A stretch of DNA of 64,000 nt, from assembly GCF_001562275.1 (NCBI RefSeq), contig NZ_CP014304.1, forward strand, positions 2,480,001 to 2,544,000, in the 5' to 3' direction. How positions within the stretch are numbered: the stretch's first letter is position 1; each line of letters begins with the position of its first letter. Of this stretch, positions 32,971-41,454 are shown in pieces. Origin of the DNA: Hymenobacter sp. PAMC 26628 (GTDB lineage Bacteria; Bacteroidota; Bacteroidia; Cytophagales; Hymenobacteraceae). The notes beneath the pieces were generated by a model. It did not search any database, was not told the origin of the DNA, and saw only the letters and a program-made list of their open reading frames with translations. A program made the position numbers and the translations under genes.

Positions 32971-33627
32971 ATGCGTTTCCCCTTGTACTTACTGGCCCTG
33001 CTGGGGCCCCTGGCCGCCCGGCCCGCCGCCGCCCAAACAACCGCCGCCGACCCGCTGCGACCCGCTGCCCTGCCGCCCCCGGCGGGGCCCCTGCACGAGT
33101 TTGACGCCGAGCGCCGCCGCCTCGATCAGCGCGGCTTACTCGTGCTGGGCGGCTGGGCGGCGGGCAACTTGCTGGTCGGCGGCATTGCCACGGGCCAAAC
33201 CGACGGCTCGGCCCACTACTTCCACCAAATGAACCTCGGTTGGGGCGCCGTGAACCTGGCGCTGGCCGGGGCCGGCTTGCTGGACGCCCGCCGCGCGGCC
33301 CGCGCCCCCGGGGCCCCCACCAACCGCCCCGGCGCCGTGCGTGCCCAGCTGCGCACCGAAAACCTCTACCTCTTCAACGCCGGCCTCGACGTGGCCTACT
33401 TGGCCACCGGCGCGTACTTCCTGGAAAAGAGCCGCAACCCCGCCACCGACAACCCCAACCGCTGGCGTGGCTACGGGCAGTCGCTGCTCCTGCAAGGTGG
33501 CTTTTTGCTGCTGTTCGACGGGTTCCAATTCGCCACCCACCACCGGCACGGCCAGGCCCTGTACCCGCTGCTGAGCCGCGTGCGCCTGGGCCCCGGCGCG
33601 GTGGCCGTGGTGCTGCCGCTGCGCTGA
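32971..33627 (+). CDS. Hypothetical membrane protein with signal peptide
   Basis: A 218-residue protein beginning MRFPLYLLALLGPLAARPAAAQ (signal peptide). It has four weaker hydrophobic stretches at about 54-72, 88-105, 130-150 and 172-190. The glycine-rich LVLGGWAAGNLLVGG and the HH motif before YPLLSRVRLGPG are notable. No family with known function is recognised. It is divergent from lpxK and followed 20 bases later by the SMUG2-like gene, possibly cotranscribed. Confidence 0.7.
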   Translation: MRFPLYLLALLGPLAARPAAAQTTAADPLRPAALPPPAGPLHEFDAERRRLDQRGLLVLGGWAAGNLLVGGIATGQTDGSAHYFHQMNLGWGAVNLALAGAGLLDARRAARAPGAPTNRPGAVRAQLRTENLYLFNAGLDVAYLATGAYFLEKSRNPATDNPNRWRGYGQSLLLQGGFLLLFDGFQFATHHRHGQALYPLLSRVRLGPGAVAVVLPLR

Positions 33628-33647
33628 TTTCGCCCGTATTTTGCCCC

Positions 33648-34361
33648 ATGCCCACTTTCGCTAGCCGCCTGCTGCACTTCCTGCGCACGTTTCCCCTGCC
33701 TGCGGAGTTGCCCGCCGGCGTGGAGGCCCTGAGCCCGTTCCGCGAGCCGGCGGTGTACGATTTGCTCAGCCAGTTTGCGCACAAGTTTTACGCCGACAAC
33801 CAGCCCCGGGTGGCCGTGCTGGGCATCAACCCCGGCCGGCTGGGCATGGGCCGCACCGGCGTGGCCTTCACCGACCCGGGGGCCCTGGCCGAGTTTTGCG
33901 GCATTGCCCACGGCCTGCCCCGGCAGCGGCCCGAAATCTCTAGCCAGTTTGTGTACCAAGTAGTAGCGGCACTCGGGGGCCCCGCAGCATTCTACCAGCA
34001 CTTCTACCTAGGCTCTGTGTATCCACTAGTATTGCTGCGCAACGGCTTGAACTACAACTATTACGACGCGCCCGCCCTCACCAAGTCCCTGTGGCCCGAC
34101 ATGCAGCTATCGTTGCGCCAGCAGGTGGCCGGCCTCGGCCTGCGCACCGACGTGGCCGTGAGCTTGGGCAAGCGCAACGCCATCTTCTTCAACCGGTTGA
34201 ACGACGATTTGGGCTTGTTCGAGAAGATCATCGTCCTCGACCATCCGCGCTACCTCATGCAGTACCACCGCCGCGACCTGGCTGCCAACGTGGCCCGCTA
34301 CGTGGAGGCGCTGGGCGAGTGCTTAAGTCCAGCCAACCCCAAGCAGTCGACAACTGATTAA
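33648..34361 (+). CDS. SMUG2-like uracil-DNA glycosylase family protein (DUF4918)
   Basis: A 237-residue soluble protein of the UDG superfamily. The active-site loop GINPGRLGMGRTGVAFTDP (about 59-77) corresponds to motif 1 with the catalytic Asn, and the late segment LDHPRYLMQYHRR carries the motif-2 histidine region. Related Bacteroidota enzymes excise deaminated bases such as xanthine or uracil. The ATG at 33648 is used. It sits 23 bases before nif3, so an operon is plausible. Confidence 0.85.
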   Translation: MPTFASRLLHFLRTFPLPAELPAGVEALSPFREPAVYDLLSQFAHKFYADNQPRVAVLGINPGRLGMGRTGVAFTDPGALAEFCGIAHGLPRQRPEISSQFVYQVVAALGGPAAFYQHFYLGSVYPLVLLRNGLNYNYYDAPALTKSLWPDMQLSLRQQVAGLGLRTDVAVSLGKRNAIFFNRLNDDLGLFEKIIVLDHPRYLMQYHRRDLAANVARYVEALGECLSPANPKQSTTD

Positions 34362-34384
34362 CTACCAACTGATAACTGACCTCG

Positions 34385-35506
34385 ATGCCCACCGTTCAAG
34401 CCCTGGCCCAACTGCTCGAAGCCGCCGCGCCCCTCGCCTACCAGGAAAGCTACGACAACGCCGGCCTGCAGTGCGGCGACCCGCAGGCTGAGATTACGGG
34501 CGTGCTCATCACGCTCGACTGCACGCCCGCCGTGGTGGCCGAGGCCGTGCGCCGCGGCTGCAACGTGGTGGTGGCCCACCACCCGGTCATTTTCCGCCCC
34601 CTCCAGCGCCTCACCGGGGCCAACGAGGTAGAGCAAACCATCATGGCCGCGCTGAAAAACGACGTGGCCATCTACGCCGCCCACACCAACCTCGACAACG
34701 TGCGCGGCGGCGTGAACGACAAGCTGGCCGAGAAGCTCGGCCTCACGCACCCCCGCACCCTGGCCCCGCAGAACGGCCGGCTGGCCCGCCTCACCACCTA
34801 CGTGCCCAACCGGCCCGAAGACCAGGCCGCCGACCTAGCCAGCCGCGTGCTGGGGGCCCTGTACGCCGCCGGCGCGGGCCAGGTGGGCCAGTACGCGGCG
34901 TGCAGCTTCCGCGCCGATGGCCTGGGCACCTTCACGCCCGGCGCGGGCACCCAGCCGGCCATCGGCCAGGAAAACCGTCCCGAAACCGTGCCCGAAACCC
35001 GCCTCGAAGTGCTGCTGCCGCTGCACCGCCAGGCCGCCGTGCTGGGGGCCCTGCGCCAGGCCCACCCCTACGAAGAAGTTGCTTACGAGGTAGTTAAACT
35101 CGAAAACACGCACCAGGACGTGGGCGCTGGCCTGGTGGGCGAGCTACCGGGGCCCCTGGCGCCGGCTGCCTTTCGGGCCCTGCTCAAGGAGCAGCTGCGC
35201 GTGCCGGTGGTGCGCTTCACGGCGTTCGAGCGGGAGATAAAAACCGTGGCGCTGTGCGGCGGGGCGGGCGCGTTCCTCATCGGGGCGGCGCGGGCGGCGG
35301 GGGCCGACGCCTACGTGACCGGCGACGTGAAGTACCACGAGTTTTTTGGGGCCGAGGGACGGCTCATGCTCTGCGACGTGGGCCATTTCGAGAGCGAGCA
35401 GTTCACGGGCGAGGTGTTCCGCGATTTGCTCCTGGCCGGTTTTGGGCGTACTTTTGCGGTCTTATTCGCTGAGACTCCTACGAATCCCGTTCACTATGAC
35501 TGCTAA
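34385..35506 (+). CDS. Nif3-like dinuclear metal centre protein
   Basis: A 373-residue YqfO/Nif3 family protein with an inserted middle domain. Metal ligands are VVVAHHPVIF, AHTNLDNVRGG and the C-terminal GHFESEQF. The family has been linked to GTP cyclohydrolase-like activity and to metal-dependent hydrolysis, but its in-vivo role is unsettled. The last 11 bases overlap the following zinc-ribbon gene, and that gene's -7 box lies inside this coding sequence. Confidence 0.93.
   Translation: MPTVQALAQLLEAAAPLAYQESYDNAGLQCGDPQAEITGVLITLDCTPAVVAEAVRRGCNVVVAHHPVIFRPLQRLTGANEVEQTIMAALKNDVAIYAAHTNLDNVRGGVNDKLAEKLGLTHPRTLAPQNGRLARLTTYVPNRPEDQAADLASRVLGALYAAGAGQVGQYAACSFRADGLGTFTPGAGTQPAIGQENRPETVPETRLEVLLPLHRQAAVLGALRQAHPYEEVAYEVVKLENTHQDVGAGLVGELPGPLAPAAFRALLKEQLRVPVVRFTAFEREIKTVALCGGAGAFLIGAARAAGADAYVTGDVKYHEFFGAEGRLMLCDVGHFESEQFTGEVFRDLLLAGFGRTFAVLFAETPTNPVHYDC
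35449..35456 (+). promoter_or_regulatory. -7 box (TACTTTTG) inside the nif3 3' end, driving the zinc-ribbon gene
   Basis: Perfect TAnnTTTG about 40 bases ahead of the ATG at 35496, inside the coding sequence of nif3. Confidence 0.65.
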
Positions 35507-36266
35507 AGCTGCCGCCCTGGCCCACGCCGATGTTCCCGTAGCCACCAAGCTGGAAGCCCTGCTCGCTTTGCAGCGCCTTGATTCCCAGCTGGATGAAATC
35601 CGGCGCGTGCGCGGCGACCTGCCCGAGGAAGTGCGCGACCTCGAAGACGAGATTGCCGGCTACGAAGTGCGCGTGAAGAAATTCGACGAGGACATCCAAG
35701 GACTCAACGACTTCATCAAGAGCCGCAAACAAGCCAGCAAAGACGCCGAAACGCTCATCAAGAAGTACGACGAGCAGCAGCAGAACGTGCGTAACAACCG
35801 CGAGTTCGAAGCCATTGCCAAGGAAATGGAGCTGCAACGCCTCGAAATCCAGATTTCAGACAAGAAAATCAAGGAATCGCAGTACCAGATCGACGTGAAA
35901 AACGCCGAAATCTCCGGTACCAAGAGCAAGCTCGACGAGCGCCGCAAGGACCTTGACACCAAAAAGGGCGAGCTGGACACCATCATCGCCGAAAACGAAG
36001 AGGAAGAGCGCGGCATTCTGGCCCAGCGCGAGGAAGCCACCGCCCCGGTGGAGCCCCGCCTGCTGACGGCCTACACCCGCATCCGCGGCAACGTGCGCAA
36101 CGGCTTGGCCGTGGTGCTGGTGCGCCGCGACGCCTGCGGCGGCTGCTTCAACACGGTGCCGCCCCAGCGCCAAGCCGACATCATTTCGCACAAGAAAATC
36201 ATCGTGTGCGAGCACTGCGGCCGCATTCTGGCCGACGTGGAAGGCCGCGCTACCGCCAACGTTTAG
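35496..36266 (+). CDS. Coiled-coil protein with C4 zinc ribbon (DUF164)
   Basis: A 256-residue cytoplasmic protein. Residues about 20-180 form a long antiparallel coiled coil rich in Glu, Lys and Asp. The C-terminus holds a C4 zinc ribbon with CGGC and CEHC pairs (DACGGCFNTVPP, then IVCEHCGRIL). The family resembles CdsZ-like proteins proposed to tether cargo or bind nucleic acid. It overlaps nif3 by 11 bases but also has its own -7 box. A strong terminator follows at 36312. Confidence 0.92.
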   Translation: MTAKAAALAHADVPVATKLEALLALQRLDSQLDEIRRVRGDLPEEVRDLEDEIAGYEVRVKKFDEDIQGLNDFIKSRKQASKDAETLIKKYDEQQQNVRNNREFEAIAKEMELQRLEIQISDKKIKESQYQIDVKNAEISGTKSKLDERRKDLDTKKGELDTIIAENEEEERGILAQREEATAPVEPRLLTAYTRIRGNVRNGLAVVLVRRDACGGCFNTVPPQRQADIISHKKIIVCEHCGRILADVEGRATANV

Positions 36267-36311
36267 TTTGTCTGAACCGGGCCCTGGGGGGCCCGCTCGG
36301 AAGAAAGAAGG

Positions 36312-36342
36312 AAAAGGAACGGCCCCGCGCCGTTCCTTTTTT
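36312..36342 (+). terminator. Intrinsic terminator after the zinc-ribbon gene
   Basis: AAAAGGAACGGC pairs with GCCGTTCCTTTT across a five-base loop, followed by TT. This is a strong rho-independent terminator. Confidence 0.9.
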
Positions 36343-36358
36343 GTTGATTGGCCATTCC

Positions 36359-37936
36359 ATGTTCCGTTTACCCCGCAGGCACATTCTCCGCACTTTTTGG
36401 CCGGCTCCCCAGTGGCGGGGGGCCCTGCTGGGCCTGTGGCTACCGCTGGCCTTGGCGCCGCAGGGCCCCACCACCGGCGAAGCGGCGGGTCCCACCCCTA
36501 TAGCGACGGCCGCACCGGCGGCCGATAACCAGCTGCCACCCAGCAGCCAGCGCGCCTACGCCGAGGTGCTGAAGCTGCGCCTGGGCGCCGCCCGGCAGCT
36601 GCTGGCTCCCGAGCTGGCCCGCGCGCCCGGGGCCCCCGCCCCCCTGCTGGTGGCCGACTGCGCCGACTTTGTGGAGCTGCTGGCCACCCAGGACGCCGCC
36701 CGCTACACGCAGCTGGTGCCCGGCCAGCAGGCCCGGCTCGACGCCCTGGACGAGGCCCCCGCGGGGCCCTGGCGCGACTACACCCGGGCCGAGATCCGGC
36801 TGCATTTGGGGCTGGAGCACGTGGGCTTCGGGCACGAAGTGAAGGGGGCTTGGCAGTTGCGCCGGGCCTACCAGCAGGCGCAGGCCCTGGCGCGGCAGTA
36901 CCCGGGCTTTGTGCCCGCCCGCACTACGTTGGGCCTGGGGCAGTTCGCCATCGGCACGCTGCCCCAGGGCTACCACTTGCTGCTGCGCCTGCTGGGCCTG
37001 CCCGGCGACGTGGACGCCGGCCTCGCCAACCTTAACCAGGCCGCCGACCAGCCCCACGCCTTCCAGGCCGAGAGCCAGCTGTTCCGGGCCCTCATCCGCG
37101 AAACGTACTTCAAGCAGCCCGCCGAGGCCCTGCGCCTGGCGGCCCTGTTGCCCGCCCAACAGCCCGATAACCTGCTCTTTGCCTACGTGGCCACCGCCGT
37201 GCTCAAGCGCCAGCACCAGACGGCCGCCGCCCTGGCCGCCTACCGCACCCGGCCCACCGGCCCGGCCTACCTGCCCTTCGCCTACCTGCACCACCTGGCC
37301 GGCGATTTGCTGCTCTACCAAGCCGATTATGCCGGTTCGGAGCGCGAAAACCTGCAATTCTTGCGCGAATACCGGGGCCAAAATTACCGCAAGGACGCTG
37401 CCTTTAAGCTCTACCTGGCGGCGTGGCTGGGGGGGCAGCCGGCAGCGGCGGTAGCGCGCTACCGCCAGCAAATCAACCTAGCGGGCCCCACCACGGTGGA
37501 GGAAGACGCCTACGCCCAGCGCTTTTACCACAACGCCCAGAACCTCAGCCCCGTCCTGACCCGCGCCCGCTTGCAGCTCGACGGCGGCTACTACCGGCTG
37601 GCGCTGGCCACCCTGCGCGCCTTCCGGCCCACGGCCGCTACGCTCCTGCGCGACCGGCTGGAGGGGCCCTACCGCTACGCCCGCGCCTACCAAGGCCTGG
37701 GCCGCCCCGATTCGGCCCGCCTGGCCTACGCCCAAACCCTGGCCATTTCCACCCAAGCGGGCGAAAACACCTACTATTTCGGGCCCCAAGCCGCGCTGGA
37801 GTTGGGCTACTTGGCCCGCGCCGCCGGCCAACGCCCCCAGGCCAAGGCGTACTTCGAGCAAGCCCTGCGCTCGCCCGCACACGAGTACAAAAACAGCACC
37901 GATGCCAAGGCCAAGCTGGCCCTGCGCGGGTTGTAG
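36359..37936 (+). CDS. TPR-repeat protein, probably exported
   Basis: A 525-residue protein with a basic N-terminus and hydrophobic segment (RGALLGLWLPLALAPQG), suggesting a signal peptide or anchor. The rest consists of about ten helical hairpins of TPR type, with YARAYQGLGRPDSARLAYAQ and LGYLARAAGQRPQAKAYFEQ near the end as the clearest copies. It resembles DUF3808-type TPR proteins. No catalytic residues are evident; a scaffold role in the envelope is likely. The ATG at 36359 follows the upstream terminator. Confidence 0.8.
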   Translation: MFRLPRRHILRTFWPAPQWRGALLGLWLPLALAPQGPTTGEAAGPTPIATAAPAADNQLPPSSQRAYAEVLKLRLGAARQLLAPELARAPGAPAPLLVADCADFVELLATQDAARYTQLVPGQQARLDALDEAPAGPWRDYTRAEIRLHLGLEHVGFGHEVKGAWQLRRAYQQAQALARQYPGFVPARTTLGLGQFAIGTLPQGYHLLLRLLGLPGDVDAGLANLNQAADQPHAFQAESQLFRALIRETYFKQPAEALRLAALLPAQQPDNLLFAYVATAVLKRQHQTAAALAAYRTRPTGPAYLPFAYLHHLAGDLLLYQADYAGSERENLQFLREYRGQNYRKDAAFKLYLAAWLGGQPAAAVARYRQQINLAGPTTVEEDAYAQRFYHNAQNLSPVLTRARLQLDGGYYRLALATLRAFRPTAATLLRDRLEGPYRYARAYQGLGRPDSARLAYAQTLAISTQAGENTYYFGPQAALELGYLARAAGQRPQAKAYFEQALRSPAHEYKNSTDAKAKLALRGL

Positions 37937-37981
37937 CTTCTGGACTTATTCCTGAATCAAGGCCGCACAAAAAAAGACGTC

Positions 37982-38063
37982 ATGCAGCGCGCAGCAAAGC
38001 ATCTTTTCAGCGCCAGTAATCTGGACGCGTTACGCGACAAAAATGCTTCGCTGCGCGCTGCAT
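37982..38063. repeat. 21-bp inverted repeat with one mismatch, GCAGCGCGC variant
   Basis: Arms 37982-38002 and 38043-38063 (ATGCAGCGCGCAGCAAAGCAT) differ at one position. The loop is 40 bases and contains GCGTTACGC. The core resembles the hairpin at 6823-6865 (GTCATGCAGAGCGCAGCGAA). It lies between the TPR gene and pabB. Confidence 0.8.
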
Positions 38064-38114
38064 AACATTTTACTTTTTTTCCAATTCAGGAACATATCTT
38101 CTCGATAAATTACT

Positions 38115-39413
38115 GTGAGTCAGTTCCTTGTCGTTCCACTAGCCAATCTGTCCATCGAGCCCGATGAGTTCCGGCGGCGGGCCTTGCAGTGGGCGGCGCA
38201 GTTTCGGCACTGCGCCTATTTTGAGCACAACGACCAGCTAGCTTACCCTCGGGGGCCCTTCGGCCGGCTGCTGGCCGTGGCCGACGCGGCGCCGATGGCC
38301 CCGGGCTCGTTGGCCGGGCTGGAAGATTATTTGTCCCAGCCGGCGGCGGGGGCCCCGCGCTGCGGCTTCCTTACCTACGACCTTAAAAACGAGATTGAGG
38401 CGTTGTCCAGCGAAAACCACGCGGCCCTGGAGTGGCCGCTGCTGCACTTCTTCACGCCCGCCACCTGGCTCGTTTGGCAGGCCGAAACCGTGGAGATTCA
38501 CGGCATTAGGGCAGGAATACTGGCCGAAATTCTGGCCACGGCGCTACCGGCCGGGGCCCCGCCGCGGGTACCGGTCCTGCGTCCGCGCCTGCCCAAGGCT
38601 GATTACCTGCGCGCCGTGGCGGCCGTGCGCGAAGACATCCTCAACGGTGAGGTGTACGAGTTGAACCTGTGCCAGGAGTTTTACGCCGAAAACGTGCAGC
38701 TGAACCCTACGGCGCTTTTCTGGCGGCTCAACGAGGCCTCGCCGGCACCATTCGCGAGCTTCCTACGCTGGCACGACCATTACTTACTCTGCGCGTCGCC
38801 CGAGCGGTTTTTGGCGCGCCGGGGCCCCACCGTCCTCTCCCAACCCATCAAAGGCACCCGCCGCCGGGGCTCCACGCCGGCCGACGACGCGCAGCAGCGC
38901 CAAGCCTTGCTGGCCGACGAAAAAGAACGCGCCGAAAATTTGATGATCGTGGACCTGGTGCGCAACGACTTGGCCCGCGTGGCCGAAACCGGCTCGGTGC
39001 GCGTGCCCGAACTCTTTGGCCTTTACCCCTTTCGCCACGTGTGGCAGATGATTTCGACCGTGGAGGCCACCCTGCGACCAGGCGTGGAATTGCCCGAAAT
39101 CCTGCGCGCCACCTTCCCGATGGGCTCTATGACCGGAGCCCCCAAGGTGCGCGCCCTGCAGCTCATCGAGGGCTACGAGCGCAGCCGGCGCGGCCTCTAC
39201 AGCGGCAGCATCGGCTGGGTGGGCCCCGGCGGCGACTTCGACTTTAACGTGGTGATTCGCAGCCTCCAGTACCGCGCCGACACCGGCTACCTCAGCTTCC
39301 AGGTCGGCTCAGCCATCACCTACGATTCCGACGCGGAGCAGGAGTACGCCGAGTGCCTGCTCAAGGCCCAGGGCCTGCTGGAAGCGCTGGGGACAAGTGT
39401 CGCGGCCGGGTAA
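38115..39413 (+). CDS. pabB: Aminodeoxychorismate synthase component I, GTG start
   Basis: Chorismate-utilising enzyme that makes 4-amino-4-deoxychorismate for folate. The 432-residue protein has the catalytic lysine motif QPIKGTRRRG, RNDLARV (metal and chorismate contact), TFPMGSMTGAPK and GLYSGSIGW. These fit PabB better than TrpE because the sequence is short at the N-terminus and PIKGT is present. The start is GTG at 38115 (MSQFLVVPL). The glutaminase partner PabA is not adjacent; the stand-alone glutaminase at 3785 is an unlikely substitute. Confidence 0.92.
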   Translation: MSQFLVVPLANLSIEPDEFRRRALQWAAQFRHCAYFEHNDQLAYPRGPFGRLLAVADAAPMAPGSLAGLEDYLSQPAAGAPRCGFLTYDLKNEIEALSSENHAALEWPLLHFFTPATWLVWQAETVEIHGIRAGILAEILATALPAGAPPRVPVLRPRLPKADYLRAVAAVREDILNGEVYELNLCQEFYAENVQLNPTALFWRLNEASPAPFASFLRWHDHYLLCASPERFLARRGPTVLSQPIKGTRRRGSTPADDAQQRQALLADEKERAENLMIVDLVRNDLARVAETGSVRVPELFGLYPFRHVWQMISTVEATLRPGVELPEILRATFPMGSMTGAPKVRALQLIEGYERSRRGLYSGSIGWVGPGGDFDFNVVIRSLQYRADTGYLSFQVGSAITYDSDAEQEYAECLLKAQGLLEALGTSVAAG

Positions 39414-39460
39414 AGCAATGCGCAGCCCCTGCCATTCTGTCATTTTCCAATGGGAAGCCG

Positions 39461-39468
39461 TATCTTTG
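39461..39468 (+). promoter_or_regulatory. -7 box (TATCTTTG) of miaB
   Basis: Perfect TAnnTTTG 26 bases ahead of the miaB ATG at 39495. Confidence 0.7.
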
Positions 39469-39494
39469 CGGCCCGCCGAAAAGCGGCCTTTCCC

Positions 39495-40928
39495 ATGTCC
39501 CAACCCCTGCTGACCCTCGATTTTTTAGACAAAGCCGCGGCCGCCGAGCACGCCCCCAGCGGCGAGGTGCGCGTGAGCGCCGCTACCCGCACGGGCCGCC
39601 CCCGCTCGCTCTACATCGAGAGCTACGGCTGCCAGATGAACTTCTCGGACTCCGAAATCGTGTCGAGCATCCTCTACGACGAGGGCTTTGACCTAACCGA
39701 GGACCTGGCCACCGCCGACCTCGTGCTGCTCAACACCTGCTCCATCCGCGAGAAGGCCGAGCAGACGGTGCGCATGCGCCTCAAGCAAATCAACTCGCAC
39801 AAGAAGCGCCGGCCCGGGATGCTCGTGGGCGTGCTCGGCTGCATGGCCGAGCGCCTGAAAAGCAAGTTCTTGGAGGAAGAAAAAATTGTGGACCTCGTGG
39901 TGGGCCCCGACGCCTACCGCGACCTGCCCCAGCTCATCAGCCAGGTCGACGGCGGCCAAAAAGGCGTGAACGTGCTGCTCAGCCGCGAGGAAACCTACGC
40001 CGACATCACGCCCGTGCGCCTGAACTCCAACGGCGTCTCGGCCTTCATCAGCATCATGCGCGGCTGCGACAACATGTGCTCGTTCTGCGTGGTGCCCTTC
40101 ACCCGCGGGCGCGAGCGCAGCCGCGATGCCCACAGCATCCTCCAGGAAGCCAGCGACTTGGTGGCTGCCGGCTACAAAGAAGTGACCCTGTTGGGCCAGA
40201 ACGTGGATTCCTATAAGTGGACCAGCGCCGACGGCACTGAGTTCGTGAACTTCGCCCAGCTGCTCGAAAGCGTGGCCTTGCTCAGCCCCGCGTTGCGGGT
40301 GCGCTTCTCCACCTCCCACCCCAAAGACATTACCGACGAGGTGCTGCACACGATGGCGCGCCACGAGAACATCTGCAAGTACATCCACTTGCCCGCCCAA
40401 AGCGGCAACTCACGCGTCCTCAGCCTGATGAACCGTACCTACGACCGGCCCTGGTACGAGGACCGGGTGCGGAAAATCCGCGAAATCCTGGGCGACGATT
40501 GCGCCATCAGCACCGACATGATTGCCGGCTTCTGCTCCGAAACCGAGGAAGAGCACGAGGATACCAAGAGCCTGATGGAGTTCGTGCGCTACGACATGGC
40601 CTACCAGTTCTTTTACTCGGAGCGCCCCGGCACACTCGCCGCCCGCAAGCTGGCCGACGACATTCCGCTCGAAACCAAGAAGCGCCGTCTCCAGGAAATC
40701 ATTGATTTGCAGCAGCTTCACAGCGCCGAGCGCAACAAGCGCGGCATCGGCCGCGTGCATAAGGTACTGGTCGAGAACTTCTCCAAACGCTCGAAAGAGC
40801 ACCTCAGCGGCCGCAACAGCCAGAACCAAGTCGTCATCTTCCCAAGACAAAACTTCGTGAAAGGCGACTACGTGGATGTGTTGGTGCACAGCAGCAGCGC
40901 CAGCACGCTACTGGGCGAGGCAGTATGA
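39495..40928 (+). CDS. miaB: tRNA-2-methylthio-N6-dimethylallyladenosine synthase
   Basis: Radical-SAM methylthiotransferase that modifies A37 of tRNAs reading UNN codons. The 477-residue protein has the N-terminal cluster cysteines C46, C82 and C116, the radical-SAM CxxxCxxC at C191, C195 and C198 (GCDNMCSFC), and a C-terminal TRAM domain (about 410-477). The cluster supplier could be the Mrp/Nfu pair, and MiaE at 28.9 kb would hydroxylate its product. The last 4 bases (ATGA) overlap the start of the broken hicA. Confidence 0.97.
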   Translation: MSQPLLTLDFLDKAAAAEHAPSGEVRVSAATRTGRPRSLYIESYGCQMNFSDSEIVSSILYDEGFDLTEDLATADLVLLNTCSIREKAEQTVRMRLKQINSHKKRRPGMLVGVLGCMAERLKSKFLEEEKIVDLVVGPDAYRDLPQLISQVDGGQKGVNVLLSREETYADITPVRLNSNGVSAFISIMRGCDNMCSFCVVPFTRGRERSRDAHSILQEASDLVAAGYKEVTLLGQNVDSYKWTSADGTEFVNFAQLLESVALLSPALRVRFSTSHPKDITDEVLHTMARHENICKYIHLPAQSGNSRVLSLMNRTYDRPWYEDRVRKIREILGDDCAISTDMIAGFCSETEEEHEDTKSLMEFVRYDMAYQFFYSERPGTLAARKLADDIPLETKKRRLQEIIDLQQLHSAERNKRGIGRVHKVLVENFSKRSKEHLSGRNSQNQVVIFPRQNFVKGDYVDVLVHSSSASTLLGEAV

Positions 40929-41191
40929 GCCGGCGGCAGAAGTTTCTGGCGTTATTGCTATCGGCCCAACATGACCAGGATTTAGATTTTAATGCGCTTT
41001 GTTTATTGCTTGGAACGCTGAAGTTTGAATAAAGGATACGCGGCAGCCACCATGTATTCGGCCGGGCGGGCATTCCCGAATTAATTAATATTCAGCCGGC
41101 AAACGGCAACGTTGTGAAGCCCTACCAGGCCAAGCAAGTACGTGCTATTTTGTTGAAATACCGTTCGGTATTTGAATTAGACATTCTGTAA
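40925..41191 (+). pseudogene. hicA: HicA-type mRNA interferase toxin, broken by an in-frame stop
   Basis: The frame starts at the ATGA overlap with miaB and reads [14 protein letters not shown] up to LGTLKFE, then TAA at 41030-41032, then RIRGSHHVFGRAGIPEL and onward to a second stop at 41189-41191. Without the single TAA the 88-residue product is a complete HicA, including GSHH with the catalytic His and the PYQAKQVRAILLKY end. HicA toxins have Glu or a similar residue at that place, so one base change (GAA to TAA) explains it. hicB follows intact. Confidence 0.88.
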
Positions 41192-41213
41192 TTCTTCCCT
41201 CTTTCCATCGACT

Positions 41214-41435
41214 ATGTTTGACCCTCACCTTTATCCGGTCGTATTGTACTGGAGCGCTGAAGACCAAGCTTTCATTGTGGAGGTACCGGATTTGCCCGGT
41301 TGTATGGCCGATGGTGCCACGCAGGAAGCGGCCTTGGCCAACGCGGTGGTCATCATCCAGGAATGGATGGATTTTGCCCGAGAACTGGGGCGCGAAATTC
41401 CGGCCCCGCGCGAACGTTTGCAAATAGCGGCCTAG
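41214..41435 (+). CDS. hicB: HicB family antitoxin
   Basis: A 73-residue HicB-like protein with the beta-strand pattern YPVVLYWSAEDQAFIVEVPDL and GATQEAALANAV, the RNase H-like core of HicB. It lacks the C-terminal DNA-binding helix-turn-helix of longer HicB proteins, so autoregulation is uncertain. It lies 22 bases after the disabled hicA. Being intact, it may be an orphan antitoxin able to neutralise HicA proteins encoded elsewhere. Confidence 0.88.
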   Translation: MFDPHLYPVVLYWSAEDQAFIVEVPDLPGCMADGATQEAALANAVVIIQEWMDFARELGREIPAPRERLQIAA

Positions 41436-41454
41436 GGCCCCAAATCTTCTACCC

